DNA from: JAIXWP01 sp046309775
GTDB lineage: Bacteria > Bacteroidota > Bacteroidia > Flavobacteriales_D > Sanyastnellaceae
Direction: 5' to 3'
Assembly (NCBI GenBank): GCA_046309775.1
Contig: JBKCOM010000001.1
Coordinates: forward strand, 1-21,545
DNA length: 21,545 bases
The translations under genes and the position numbers were made by a program. Below are positions 5,759 to 15,254 of the stretch, piece by piece. The notes below the pieces were generated by a model. The model made no database searches. It was not told the origin of the DNA and saw nothing but the letters and a program-made list of their open reading frames with translations. Positions within the stretch are counted from its first letter, which is position 1. Each line of letters starts with the position of its first letter.

Positions 5759-8700
5759 ATGAAGCAAAAAGAATTATATCTCAAAGACATTTACCGCCCA
5801 ATTGAGGGAGTAATTAAAGCCAATGATGAAAGGCATTTGTTGCAGGAGTTGGAGGAATACGTTCTTACCAATGAGCTGTTAGGTATTTCTAATAGAAATA
5901 AGATGTTGCCTGGCTTGTTTGAAGAATTAACAAAAAACAATTTCAACAGCAGTATTTGGATTTCAGGCTACTTTGGTTCTGGTAAGTCTCACTTACTTAA
6001 AATGCTTTCATTGGTTTTGGAAAATAAGGAAATCAATGGGGTAAAATGTGCCGACATTTTTGCCAAAAAAGCTTCAGATGATTTTGAATTGGAAAGGAAC
6101 ATAAAGAAGGTATCAACTATTCCAACTGAATCTATTCTATTCAATATTGCAGCTAAGTCGGATGGCATTACAAGCATGGGGTCTGCCATTGACCCGGTTT
6201 TAAGCATTTTCTTAAAGGTGTTTAATGAACTGTTAGGTTACGATCCATTAAACCCTGAAATAGCAGAAGTAGAAAGACACCTTGCTAGCATTGGTAAATA
6301 TGATTTCTTTAAAAGTGAATATCAGAAACGTTTCAACAAGAATTGGGAAAAAGGCAGAGAAGCTATTTTCCTAAACCAACACGAATTGGCTGAGATATAT
6401 GCCGAGATAAAATCAATCAGCACCGATGAAGCCAATCGCTTTATTGATAATCTGATAAACAACTACAAGCTGGATATTGAAGGTTTTGGTGAATTGGTTA
6501 CGAAACATATTAAATCAAAACAAACCGGTTTTCGTCTGGTGTTTTGTGTAGATGAGGTCGGCCAGTTTATTGCAGAAAATGTTAGGTTGATGCTAAGCCT
6601 GCAAACAATTGCTGAAACTTTATCCTTTAAAACACAAGGGCAATCATTCCTGATTGTTACCTCTCAGAATGACCTGAATGCGACTATCGGTGATTTAAAT
6701 GCAAGACAGGCTCATGATTTCTCTCGTATTCAAGGCCGATTTGCAGTTAAGCTCCCTTTAACCAGTGCCAATGCAGACGAAGTAATTCAAAAACGACTGC
6801 TGCTTAAAAATGATGATTCTAATAAAGTATTGTACGGGATTTATGACAAAGAGCAAAACAATGTAAAAACACTCCTGAAGTTTAATGATGGATCAAGGCA
6901 GTATCAAACCTATCGTGATGCTGAACACTTTGTAAATACGTATCCGTTCATTCCATATCAGTTTGACCTTTTCCAAGCTTCCATAAAAGCCTTGTCCGAC
7001 CACAATGCATTCATTGGCAGCCAGCAGTCTGTTGGTGAACGTTCCATGCTGGGTGTTTTTCAGCAAGTAGCTAAGACATATGCAGAAAAAGAGATTGAAA
7101 ACATTGTGTCTTTTGCCCAGATGTATGAGGGTATTAAAGATGTTTTACAAAGCAATATCCAAAGCGACATTTTGCAAGCCGATAGAAGTATTGATTCAGA
7201 TTTGGCAAAGGAAGCTTTGAAAGCTCTATTCTTAGTAAAATATGTGAAAGGATTTCAGGCAAGCGTAGGAAACATTGCAATTTTACTGTTGCCAAAATTT
7301 GATGTGGAACTTGCTGTTTTTCATAATCAAGTACAGGAAGCCTTAAACTTATTGGAAAGCCAAACATACATACAGCGCACTGCTGGTGATTTGTACGAAT
7401 ATCTTACCAATCAGGAAAAGGATGTAGAAAACGAAATCAAAAGCACTGATATAGACTTAAGTGCTCCCGGTGAATTATTATCCGGCTATCTTTTCGATGA
7501 AATACTTCGTGATTCTAAGGTGAAGTTAGATACCAATAATCAGCCGTATGAATTTGGAAAAAAATTGGATGATAATGTTGTCGGACGTGATAAGGATTTT
7601 TATGTCAATTTTATTACTCCATTAAATGCAAATTCTGTTTCTACCGCAAACATCAATATGTGGTCTGCTGGAAGACCTAATGATCTGATTATTTATTTGC
7701 CTGAAGACAATCGGCTATTTGATGAATTGAGATTAATCAAGAAAACAGAAAAATACATCCAAACATCCAATTCGCCCTCATTAGATGCCACCAAGCAACG
7801 TATCCTTTCCGAAAGAGCACAGCAGAATCAGGACCGCAAAAGAACAGTTTTGAATCAACTGAAAGAAAGTATTGGTGATGCTAAAATGTATTTGAATGGC
7901 TCAGAACTTACAGATATAGGCAGCAAAGACCCGAAAACAAAAATTACTCAGGGCGTTCAGCAATTAATTAAAACCATTTATACCAACCTCAAAATGCTTA
8001 CGGTGGATTTTACCGAAGCTCATTTGCAAAAAATAGTACAAAGTCAGGATGATGTATTGTTTAAAGATACCCTGCATGAAATTGAAGTGGAGGTATTGAA
8101 TCGCATTCAACGAAATAAGGCAAGCCATGAAAGAACCACCATTAAAAGTTTGATTGATAACTTTTATGTAAGACCTTATGGATGGTATCAGACAGCTGTG
8201 CTGTGTATTATTGCCAAGCTTTACAAGCGAAATAAAATAAGCCTGAAACAAGATGGTAATAATTTAGACGATAGGGCTGTTTTAGATGCTTTACAAAAAA
8301 ATAATCAGTACGCTAATACCATTATCGAGCTAGAAGAGGAAATTCAAAATACGCAAATACAAAAACTGAAAAACTTCTATCAAGAATATTTTAATGAACC
8401 TAACCTTGGCAATGAACCCAAAGAAATATCCCGCCTATTTAAGCAGCGGATGGAGAAGGAGGTAAAAGATCTTTCTGAAATGTACATTCTACGCAGCAGG
8501 TTAAAATTTTTGGAATCATTAGGCGAGCCGTTGAACCGTTTGAAATTAGTAGCTGAAAAAGAACATCCTTATTTCTTCAATGCCTTAGACCAATACCAGG
8601 ACAATTTGTTGGACGATAAAGAGAATGTTTTAGAAGAAGTGAAAAAGTTCATGAATGGTGCTCAGCGTAGCATTTTTGAAAACGTATTATTATATCTCGA

Positions 8701-9280
8701 AAGTAATAATGCAAATTTTGATTATATCGGAAATGACAGTCTTGAAAAATTAAGCGCCGTTGCTGAAAGTCCTGCTCCATATAAGGGCACTTTAATGCAG
8801 GAGGCCAAAGCTGCATTAGAAGTCATACACAAGGAAGTGGCTGCACAGCAAAAGCTGGAAAGAGAAACAGCCACAGAAGCCATTCAGCAAAGTATTAATA
8901 AACTGAAATCATTTGCCGATTTCGCAAAACTGGATAGCAAACAACAGGATGAAATTATTGCACCATTTGAGAGAGTAATAAAGGAAATTGAACAGGAAAG
9001 GTTCATTGGTAATATTCGCACAAAAGCAAACAACGCTACATCAGACCTTTATCAAAAGCAATTAGAGCTGATGATGCGTTGGGCAAATCCACCAAAACCA
9101 ATTGAACCTGGTAGTCCTGAGCCTGCAAAACCTAAAGTTGTTTTTGTACGCAAAGACAGCGTAAAAATAAACTTCACTAAACCTGCATTGGAGACTAAGC
9201 AAGATGTGGAAGATTATTTGTCTGCATTGAAAGAACAGTATTTAAGAATCATTGACGAAGACAAACGCATTTCATTATAA
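5759..9280 (+). CDS. brxC: BREX ATPase BrxC
   Basis: A large P-loop ATPase of 1173 residues, close to the usual size of about 1200. It starts KELYLKDIYRPIEGVIKAN, typical of BrxC/PglY. Walker A is GYFGSGKSH (about 70-78), Walker B is LVFCVDEVGQF (about 260-270), and a sensor-like strand FLIVTSQND follows about 40 residues later. The long C-terminal half is rich in charged helices, then a proline-rich linker (about 1111-1128) and a conserved tail. BrxC is needed for both methylation and phage exclusion in studied systems, presumably as an AAA-like motor or scaffold. ATG 5759 is chosen over an upstream in-frame ATG at 5711, because the latter lies inside brxB and adds residues outside the conserved start. 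The stop shares one base with the pglX start (TAATG). Confidence 0.93.
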   Translation: MKQKELYLKDIYRPIEGVIKANDERHLLQELEEYVLTNELLGISNRNKMLPGLFEELTKNNFNSSIWISGYFGSGKSHLLKMLSLVLENKEINGVKCADIFAKKASDDFELERNIKKVSTIPTESILFNIAAKSDGITSMGSAIDPVLSIFLKVFNELLGYDPLNPEIAEVERHLASIGKYDFFKSEYQKRFNKNWEKGREAIFLNQHELAEIYAEIKSISTDEANRFIDNLINNYKLDIEGFGELVTKHIKSKQTGFRLVFCVDEVGQFIAENVRLMLSLQTIAETLSFKTQGQSFLIVTSQNDLNATIGDLNARQAHDFSRIQGRFAVKLPLTSANADEVIQKRLLLKNDDSNKVLYGIYDKEQNNVKTLLKFNDGSRQYQTYRDAEHFVNTYPFIPYQFDLFQASIKALSDHNAFIGSQQSVGERSMLGVFQQVAKTYAEKEIENIVSFAQMYEGIKDVLQSNIQSDILQADRSIDSDLAKEALKALFLVKYVKGFQASVGNIAILLLPKFDVELAVFHNQVQEALNLLESQTYIQRTAGDLYEYLTNQEKDVENEIKSTDIDLSAPGELLSGYLFDEILRDSKVKLDTNNQPYEFGKKLDDNVVGRDKDFYVNFITPLNANSVSTANINMWSAGRPNDLIIYLPEDNRLFDELRLIKKTEKYIQTSNSPSLDATKQRILSERAQQNQDRKRTVLNQLKESIGDAKMYLNGSELTDIGSKDPKTKITQGVQQLIKTIYTNLKMLTVDFTEAHLQKIVQSQDDVLFKDTLHEIEVEVLNRIQRNKASHERTTIKSLIDNFYVRPYGWYQTAVLCIIAKLYKRNKISLKQDGNNLDDRAVLDALQKNNQYANTIIELEEEIQNTQIQKLKNFYQEYFNEPNLGNEPKEISRLFKQRMEKEVKDLSEMYILRSRLKFLESLGEPLNRLKLVAEKEHPYFFNALDQYQDNLLDDKENVLEEVKKFMNGAQRSIFENVLLYLESNNANFDYIGNDSLEKLSAVAESPAPYKGTLMQEAKAALEVIHKEVAAQQKLERETATEAIQQSINKLKSFADFAKLDSKQQDEIIAPFERVIKEIEQERFIGNIRTKANNATSDLYQKQLELMMRWANPPKPIEPGSPEPAKPKVVFVRKDSVKINFTKPALETKQDVEDYLSALKEQYLRIIDEDKRISL

Positions 9281-12200
9281 TGAACACCAACAACCTTAAA
9301 CGCTTCGCTAAAGAGGCTCGTATTAAATTGCTCGACCAGGTGAGTCGTAAGCTGGAGTATGTGTTATCACACGATACGGCAGAGTTGCGTGGTAAGCAAA
9401 AAGAGATAGAACAACTTAAAAAGAAAATATCGGAGCAAGGCAAGGAACAGGTAATAGAAATGGTAGCCTACACTTGGTTCAACCGTTTGATGGCTTTGCG
9501 TTTTATGGATGCCAATGGTTATACCATACCGAAAGTTATCACTCCATTAGATGGAATGACTAACCCGGAGGTATTGCAAAATGCCTTGGGTGGTAACATA
9601 GAACCGGAATTAAAACTCGACCGTCAACGGCTGAACGATTTGTTAGATGGCAAAACCGCCGCCACCGATGCACATACCGAAGCCTACAAAATGCTCTTGG
9701 TAGCTTCCTGCAACCAATGGCATACGGCAATGCCCTTTATGTTTGAACGCATCAGCGATTTTACCGAGTTGTTATTACCCGATGACCTGCTTAGTGATTA
9801 CAGCATTGTTGCAGATATGCGCAGCGGCATGACTGATGAAGATTGTCAGCAGGAAGAATTGATAGGTTGGTTGTATCAGTTTTACATAGCCGATAAAAAA
9901 GACGATGTATTTGAAGGGCTAAAAAAGAACATAAAGATTACAGCCGAAAACATTCCTGCCGCTACACAGTTGTTTACCCCACGCTGGATTGTACGCTACA
10001 TGGTGGAAAACACATTGGGTAAATTATGGCTCACCTTAAAGCCCAACAGTAAACTAAGGCAGTTTATGCCTTATTATATTGAAGCTCCAGAGGGCAATGC
10101 ACCTGCACCATTACCGGAAGGAATAAAAGGAGTCACCGACATTACTTTCTTAGACCCCTGCCAAGGCAGCGGCCACGTATTGGTATATGCATTTGACCTG
10201 TTTACAAAAATATATGAGGAAGAGGGTTACAATACCAATGAGATACCTGCTCTCATACTCGAGCACAATCTTTTTGGTATTGATATAGATGAACGGGCAG
10301 CACAACTGGCGGCATTTGCCCTCACCATGAAAGCCCGTAGTTATTACTCCCGCTTTTTACGCAAGCCAGTGCAGCCCCATGTAATAGCATTGGAAAATGT
10401 AAACGAAGACGTTATTAAACATGCAGTGAAACTTCCATTGGCAGTTGCTAGTAATTTGGTTTATGATTACAAAGATTTAACCCTTTATAACCTTACCCAA
10501 GCCGACAATTTTGGTTCACTCATACAAATAGACCCGGAAGAATTAAAAGCTCTGCAAATACAAAATGGAAGCATTTGGCAAGAGCAGGAACAGAAACTAA
10601 AAGAGCAAGCCGAATACCTAAGCCGCCAATACCATTGTGTGGTAACGAATCCGCCTTATATGGGATCTCGTAATATGAATGATGCCGTAAAAGAGTATGT
10701 TCAATCATACTTTCCGAACACGAAACGAGATCTATTTTCAGCATTCATTGAACGTTGCGCATCTTTTAGCATTTTAAATGGGCTCTATTCGTTAATCAAT
10801 CAACATACCTGGATGTTTACTAGTGATTTCTATAACTTCCGATGTGAGTTTTTGAAAGAACAGCAGTTGATTAACGTAATTCATTTAGGATCTGGCGTTT
10901 TTGATGAAATTAGCGGTGAGGTGGTTCAATCTGTTTCATTTGTTTGCCAAAAAAATATACCTTGTTTAAATCATATTCCATTTTATGATTGTACCTCTAT
11001 TAGGGGTTCAGAAGCGAAGGCTGCTTTATTTCAAAAAATAAAGTTCCCCTTTCTTAGTATTCAGTCAGATTTTGAAGCTCTTGAAACAAAATCATTTGCC
11101 TATTGGATCACTCCAAAAACAGCTGATTTAATAAAAAGGTCGAATTCATTAGCATCTTTTGCTGATGTAAAGCAAGGATTAGCAACTGGGATGAATGATA
11201 GGTTTCTTAGATTATGGTACGAAGTTTCTTTTAGAAAAATTGAGCTTAATCGAAGTCCCAATTCAACATCTAATTACAAATGGTTTCCATACAATAAAGG
11301 TGGTGGCTATCAAAAATTTTATGGTAGTAATGAATATGTATGTAATTGGGAAAATGATGGCCATGAGATAAAAAACTTTAAAGACGAAAACGGTAAAGTA
11401 AGGTCTAGAGCCCAAAATTCTCAGTTCTACTTCAAAAGAGGTATAACTTTTAATCTCACGGGAGGATTTTCAACCAGATATAAGGATGATGGATTTTTAT
11501 TTGATGTTCAAGGAAGTAGTTTATTCCCAACTGATGAATACATTTATCCATTAATTGGATTTTTAAATTCAAAATTGGTGCAGCCTCTTTTAAGGATTAC
11601 AAATCCAACGATGGTTACACAAGTTGGGGACTTGAAATTACTCCCAATTGCTTTTGATAATTCACACTTATCATTTAACGAACTTTCAGTTACATCTAAA
11701 GAATTGGTTTCTAAATACAAATTTTTATGGGATATAAATGAATTCTCATGGGATTTTCAACCTTTTGGGAACCTAGAAAGATGTGAATTCAAATATCTTA
11801 AGGAGTTTAATGATCGATTTAATGATCATATAATTGAATGCGTAAGTGAGATTCGAAATACAGAAAGCAAATTAAATGAATTGTTAATCAATATTTACGG
11901 CTTGGCCAAGGAATACGATTCATCAATAAAATATTCTGACATTTCCGTAGCGAACAGTGAAATAATGTTTAGTGATGAAAAAGTGGAAATTAATTTTAAG
12001 GAAACAACCTATTCGTTTATTTCTTTTTTTGTTGGTAATCTATTTGGTCGGTTTTCTTTAGACACAAAAGGTATTGTCTTGGCTAATCAAAACGACACTT
12101 TACAGAATTTTCTAAAACAAGTATCCAACCCCACTTTCATGCCTGATGAAGACAACATCATCCCGGTATTAGATGGAGAATGGTTTACGGATGATATAGT

Positions 12201-12729
12201 AGGCAGGTTCAAAGTGTTTTTAAAAGCAGCTTTTGGCGAAGAGCATTTCGAAGAAAACCTCAAATACATAGAAGACACCATTGGTAAGGACATCCGCAAA
12301 TACTTTGTGAAAGACTTTTACAACGAGCATATAAAACGATATAAGAAACGGCCTATATACTGGATGTTCAGCAGTCCAAAAGGACATTTCAAGGCACTAA
12401 TTTACATGCACCGCTATCAGCCCGATTTGTGCAGTAAAATGCTGAACGATTACCTTCAAGCCTTCATCAGTAAACTTGAAGCTACCAAACAAACCCAAAC
12501 CATGCTTAGTTTACGGGAAGATATTTCAGCCCGTGAAAAAACAGCCGCCTTGAAAGAAATAGATAAGTTGGAGTTGATAATTAAAGATTGCCGGGAGTAT
12601 GAAAAAACATTGTTCACCATTGCCACGCAAAAAATCTGTATCGATTTGGATGATGGTGTAAAAGTGAATTACCAAAAGTTCAAAGAGGTGTTAGTACCCA
12701 TTAAAGGATTAGAAAAAGAAGAAGAGTAA
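9280..12729 (+). CDS. pglX: BREX adenine-N6 DNA methyltransferase PglX
   Basis: An 1149-residue protein of the BREX-1 PglX family. It transfers methyl groups from S-adenosylmethionine to adenine at a short asymmetric site, marking host DNA. SAM-binding motif I is DPCQGSGH (292-299), with GIDIDERAAQLAAFAL behind it. The catalytic motif NPPY is at 457-460, so this is a gamma-class enzyme. The middle (about 470-940) is the expected target-recognition region. The C-terminus contains the conserved block RKYFVKDFYNEHIKRYKKRP followed by IYWMF. DNA for the middle is near 30% GC in sampled lines against 42-52% for the two ends, suggesting that the specificity part was acquired separately. It shares one base with brxC and one with pglZ (TAATG at both joints). 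No restriction nuclease domain is seen. Confidence 0.95.
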   Translation: MNTNNLKRFAKEARIKLLDQVSRKLEYVLSHDTAELRGKQKEIEQLKKKISEQGKEQVIEMVAYTWFNRLMALRFMDANGYTIPKVITPLDGMTNPEVLQNALGGNIEPELKLDRQRLNDLLDGKTAATDAHTEAYKMLLVASCNQWHTAMPFMFERISDFTELLLPDDLLSDYSIVADMRSGMTDEDCQQEELIGWLYQFYIADKKDDVFEGLKKNIKITAENIPAATQLFTPRWIVRYMVENTLGKLWLTLKPNSKLRQFMPYYIEAPEGNAPAPLPEGIKGVTDITFLDPCQGSGHVLVYAFDLFTKIYEEEGYNTNEIPALILEHNLFGIDIDERAAQLAAFALTMKARSYYSRFLRKPVQPHVIALENVNEDVIKHAVKLPLAVASNLVYDYKDLTLYNLTQADNFGSLIQIDPEELKALQIQNGSIWQEQEQKLKEQAEYLSRQYHCVVTNPPYMGSRNMNDAVKEYVQSYFPNTKRDLFSAFIERCASFSILNGLYSLINQHTWMFTSDFYNFRCEFLKEQQLINVIHLGSGVFDEISGEVVQSVSFVCQKNIPCLNHIPFYDCTSIRGSEAKAALFQKIKFPFLSIQSDFEALETKSFAYWITPKTADLIKRSNSLASFADVKQGLATGMNDRFLRLWYEVSFRKIELNRSPNSTSNYKWFPYNKGGGYQKFYGSNEYVCNWENDGHEIKNFKDENGKVRSRAQNSQFYFKRGITFNLTGGFSTRYKDDGFLFDVQGSSLFPTDEYIYPLIGFLNSKLVQPLLRITNPTMVTQVGDLKLLPIAFDNSHLSFNELSVTSKELVSKYKFLWDINEFSWDFQPFGNLERCEFKYLKEFNDRFNDHIIECVSEIRNTESKLNELLINIYGLAKEYDSSIKYSDISVANSEIMFSDEKVEINFKETTYSFISFFVGNLFGRFSLDTKGIVLANQNDTLQNFLKQVSNPTFMPDEDNIIPVLDGEWFTDDIVGRFKVFLKAAFGEEHFEENLKYIEDTIGKDIRKYFVKDFYNEHIKRYKKRPIYWMFSSPKGHFKALIYMHRYQPDLCSKMLNDYLQAFISKLEATKQTQTMLSLREDISAREKTAALKEIDKLELIIKDCREYEKTLFTIATQKICIDLDDGVKVNYQKFKEVLVPIKGLEKEEE

Positions 12730-15242
12730 TGCAAGATATATTTACGATAAATACGAAAGTACAGTCAGCTTTGGGAAAGTTATTCCAACAGCACCGTCTT
12801 GTATTTTGGTATGACGAAAAAGCCGAAATGACAGGATTGTTTAACAGTCTTCAAATTGCGGGAGTTGAAAAGATAGTCATTGAAAACAATGAATTTACTC
12901 TGAAGCATCAATTATTAATTGAACAGCCAACACAATATTTTTTATTATACCAGGCCAAAGCAAAACCAATTGACAATGAAAACTGGTTGTTGGATTTGCT
13001 GTTATCTAACTACGAATTTCATACAGAAGCATCCTCTTTATACCTGCAAGACCTTGATTTGCCGCAGGAGTTCAAGTCGCTAGTTCAGCAGCACGAAGAT
13101 TTCTTTGCTAACGAAAAACGTATCAATGATTTAAAGTCATTGCTGGAACCAGAAGACAGGGAAAGTAAAATCCGGCTAAAAATGCTTTCCATCATTTGTG
13201 CAACTGAACCTGAATGGGAAAAAATATTGTATGCACTGTTTTCAGAGGCATATAAAAACAAACAAGACAAATACAAGGCAATGGATAAGTTTGGATTGAG
13301 TGTTTTTTTATGGGAAACCATTGAAAAGAAATATAATTACAAATCCTCCACACCTACCATTAAAGATTGCCTTTTGCAATTGGTTCAGGACAATTTCGAA
13401 AGAAGCATCAGCACTGGTAAACCTGCATTAAACAAAGAAGCCTACCTCTTTGTAAACCGTTGGAAAGAAAATACAAGAGCTAGGCAGGTTTATTATGATT
13501 TGAGCCAACAGTTAGAAAAAGACCTGGGCATAGAAGCTGCCATCCAGAACTTTAATGTAGAACAATTATTAGATGCAGATACCTATGCGGTGATAGATAA
13601 GAAAATTATCATTGGCATTCGGGAACATATCGTTAACAACACATCCTCTAATTACACTTTGCAGGAGTGGATAGAAAAGCGAAGGATGAAGTTTTTCTTT
13701 GCCGACTTTTCACAGATTTATGAAGCATTGAGCAATGCAGCATCTTTATTAGATGAAATTAGAAAAGTAAATTTAACCATACAAAGCCCTAAAGATGGAT
13801 TTGAAAAATATGAGAAGCAGTGGTATAAAATAGACAAGCTTTACCGCAAGTACATATATGCAAGTGAGCAGGCAGAACATCAAAATATTTTAAAAGACCT
13901 CACCCTGCAAATTGAAAAGGCTTATGGAAATTCCTTTTTGCTGAAGTTGGGTGATAATTGGCAGGTATCCATTGATGGAATGACCAACTGGAACATTGAA
14001 AAGATCATTAATCAGAAACAATTTTATCAGCAATGGGTTGCCCCCTTCACTAAAAAGGAGAACAGGGTTTTTGTTATTATTTCCGATGCTTTGAGATATG
14101 AATCTGCTGCAGAGTTAAGAGAACTCATCTTGCAGGAGGATAGATACACAGCAACGCTTAATGCAGTGTTGGGTTCATTGCCCTCTTATACACAATTGGG
14201 CATGGCTTCATTATTGCCACATTCAGCCCTAACATTTGAAGAACACAATGACATTGTGTATGCAGATGGAATAAGCACACAAGGAACTCTCAACCGTACA
14301 AAAGTTTTACAAAAAACGTATCCCGGCAGTATCGCTATTAGTGCAGAAGATTTCCTGAAAATGAAATCTAATACCGAAGGTAGAGAGTTTATCAAGCCTT
14401 TCAATGTGATTTACATCTACAGCAATCATATTGATAAAATTGGCGATGATAAAACTTCCGAAGGTAAAGTATTTGAGGCGACAGAAACAGAGTTTGATTA
14501 CTTGCTACGTATCCTAAAACACATCAACAACATGAATGGCTACAATATGATTATTACAGCTGATCATGGCTACTTATATCAACACAACAGATTGGATGAG
14601 TCTGACTTCACAGACTTTACGCCTGCAGGTGCACTTTATAAAACCAGCAGAAGATTTGTATTAGGCAAGAATTTAACACCTAATATATCCGTTCAAAAAT
14701 GGGAAGGAAATGCATTGGGCTATGCAGACGAAACCGAAGCTCAAATACCAAAATCCATCAACCGAATCCGCATTCAGGGTGCAGGCAGTCGTTTTGTACA
14801 TGGGGGTGCGAGTTTGCAGGAAATAGTAGTTCCGGTATTGGAAATATACAAAGCACGTAAAAGCGATATTGAACAAGTAGAGATTGATATTATCAGCGGC
14901 ACATCAAATATTACCAGCAACACTTTTGCAGTAAGTTTTTATCAGAAGCAAACCGTAGCTGATAAAATTCAGCCACGACAAATAAAAGCAGGTTTTTATA
15001 CGGGTGCTGGGCAGTTAATATCAGATGTAATTACACTCTTGTTCAATAGCACCGAAAGCGATGCTATGGCAAGAGAAAAGAGACAAAACTTTCTTTTTAC
15101 TGCCGAGGCTTCTAAATTCAATGGTCAGGATGTTTATCTCAAACTGGAAGAACAGATTGAGGGAACAAGTCAATTTAAAATATATAAAAGCATTACTTAC
15201 CGAATGCTCATCGCATTTAGCAGTGAGTTTGATGATTTTTAA
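12729..15242 (+). CDS. pglZ: BREX alkaline-phosphatase-fold protein PglZ
   Basis: An 837-residue PglZ, the family defining BREX and Pgl systems. The alkaline phosphatase-like core includes VFVIISDALRYESAAELREL with metal-site Asp near residue 453, and MIITADHGYLYQ with Asp612-His613, the usual second metal site. A further family block is GGASLQEIVVPVLEI. The N-terminal part (about 1-440) is mostly helical and carries the region that pairs with PglX. PglZ homologues bind PglX and can act as metal-dependent nucleases in vitro; the physiological reaction is unsettled. It starts on the last base of the pglX stop and is followed by brxL after 12 bases. All visible key residues are present and no frameshift is seen. 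Confidence 0.95.
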   Translation: MQDIFTINTKVQSALGKLFQQHRLVFWYDEKAEMTGLFNSLQIAGVEKIVIENNEFTLKHQLLIEQPTQYFLLYQAKAKPIDNENWLLDLLLSNYEFHTEASSLYLQDLDLPQEFKSLVQQHEDFFANEKRINDLKSLLEPEDRESKIRLKMLSIICATEPEWEKILYALFSEAYKNKQDKYKAMDKFGLSVFLWETIEKKYNYKSSTPTIKDCLLQLVQDNFERSISTGKPALNKEAYLFVNRWKENTRARQVYYDLSQQLEKDLGIEAAIQNFNVEQLLDADTYAVIDKKIIIGIREHIVNNTSSNYTLQEWIEKRRMKFFFADFSQIYEALSNAASLLDEIRKVNLTIQSPKDGFEKYEKQWYKIDKLYRKYIYASEQAEHQNILKDLTLQIEKAYGNSFLLKLGDNWQVSIDGMTNWNIEKIINQKQFYQQWVAPFTKKENRVFVIISDALRYESAAELRELILQEDRYTATLNAVLGSLPSYTQLGMASLLPHSALTFEEHNDIVYADGISTQGTLNRTKVLQKTYPGSIAISAEDFLKMKSNTEGREFIKPFNVIYIYSNHIDKIGDDKTSEGKVFEATETEFDYLLRILKHINNMNGYNMIITADHGYLYQHNRLDESDFTDFTPAGALYKTSRRFVLGKNLTPNISVQKWEGNALGYADETEAQIPKSINRIRIQGAGSRFVHGGASLQEIVVPVLEIYKARKSDIEQVEIDIISGTSNITSNTFAVSFYQKQTVADKIQPRQIKAGFYTGAGQLISDVITLLFNSTESDAMAREKRQNFLFTAEASKFNGQDVYLKLEEQIEGTSQFKIYKSITYRMLIAFSSEFDDF

Positions 15243-15254
15243 AACGATAATAAT

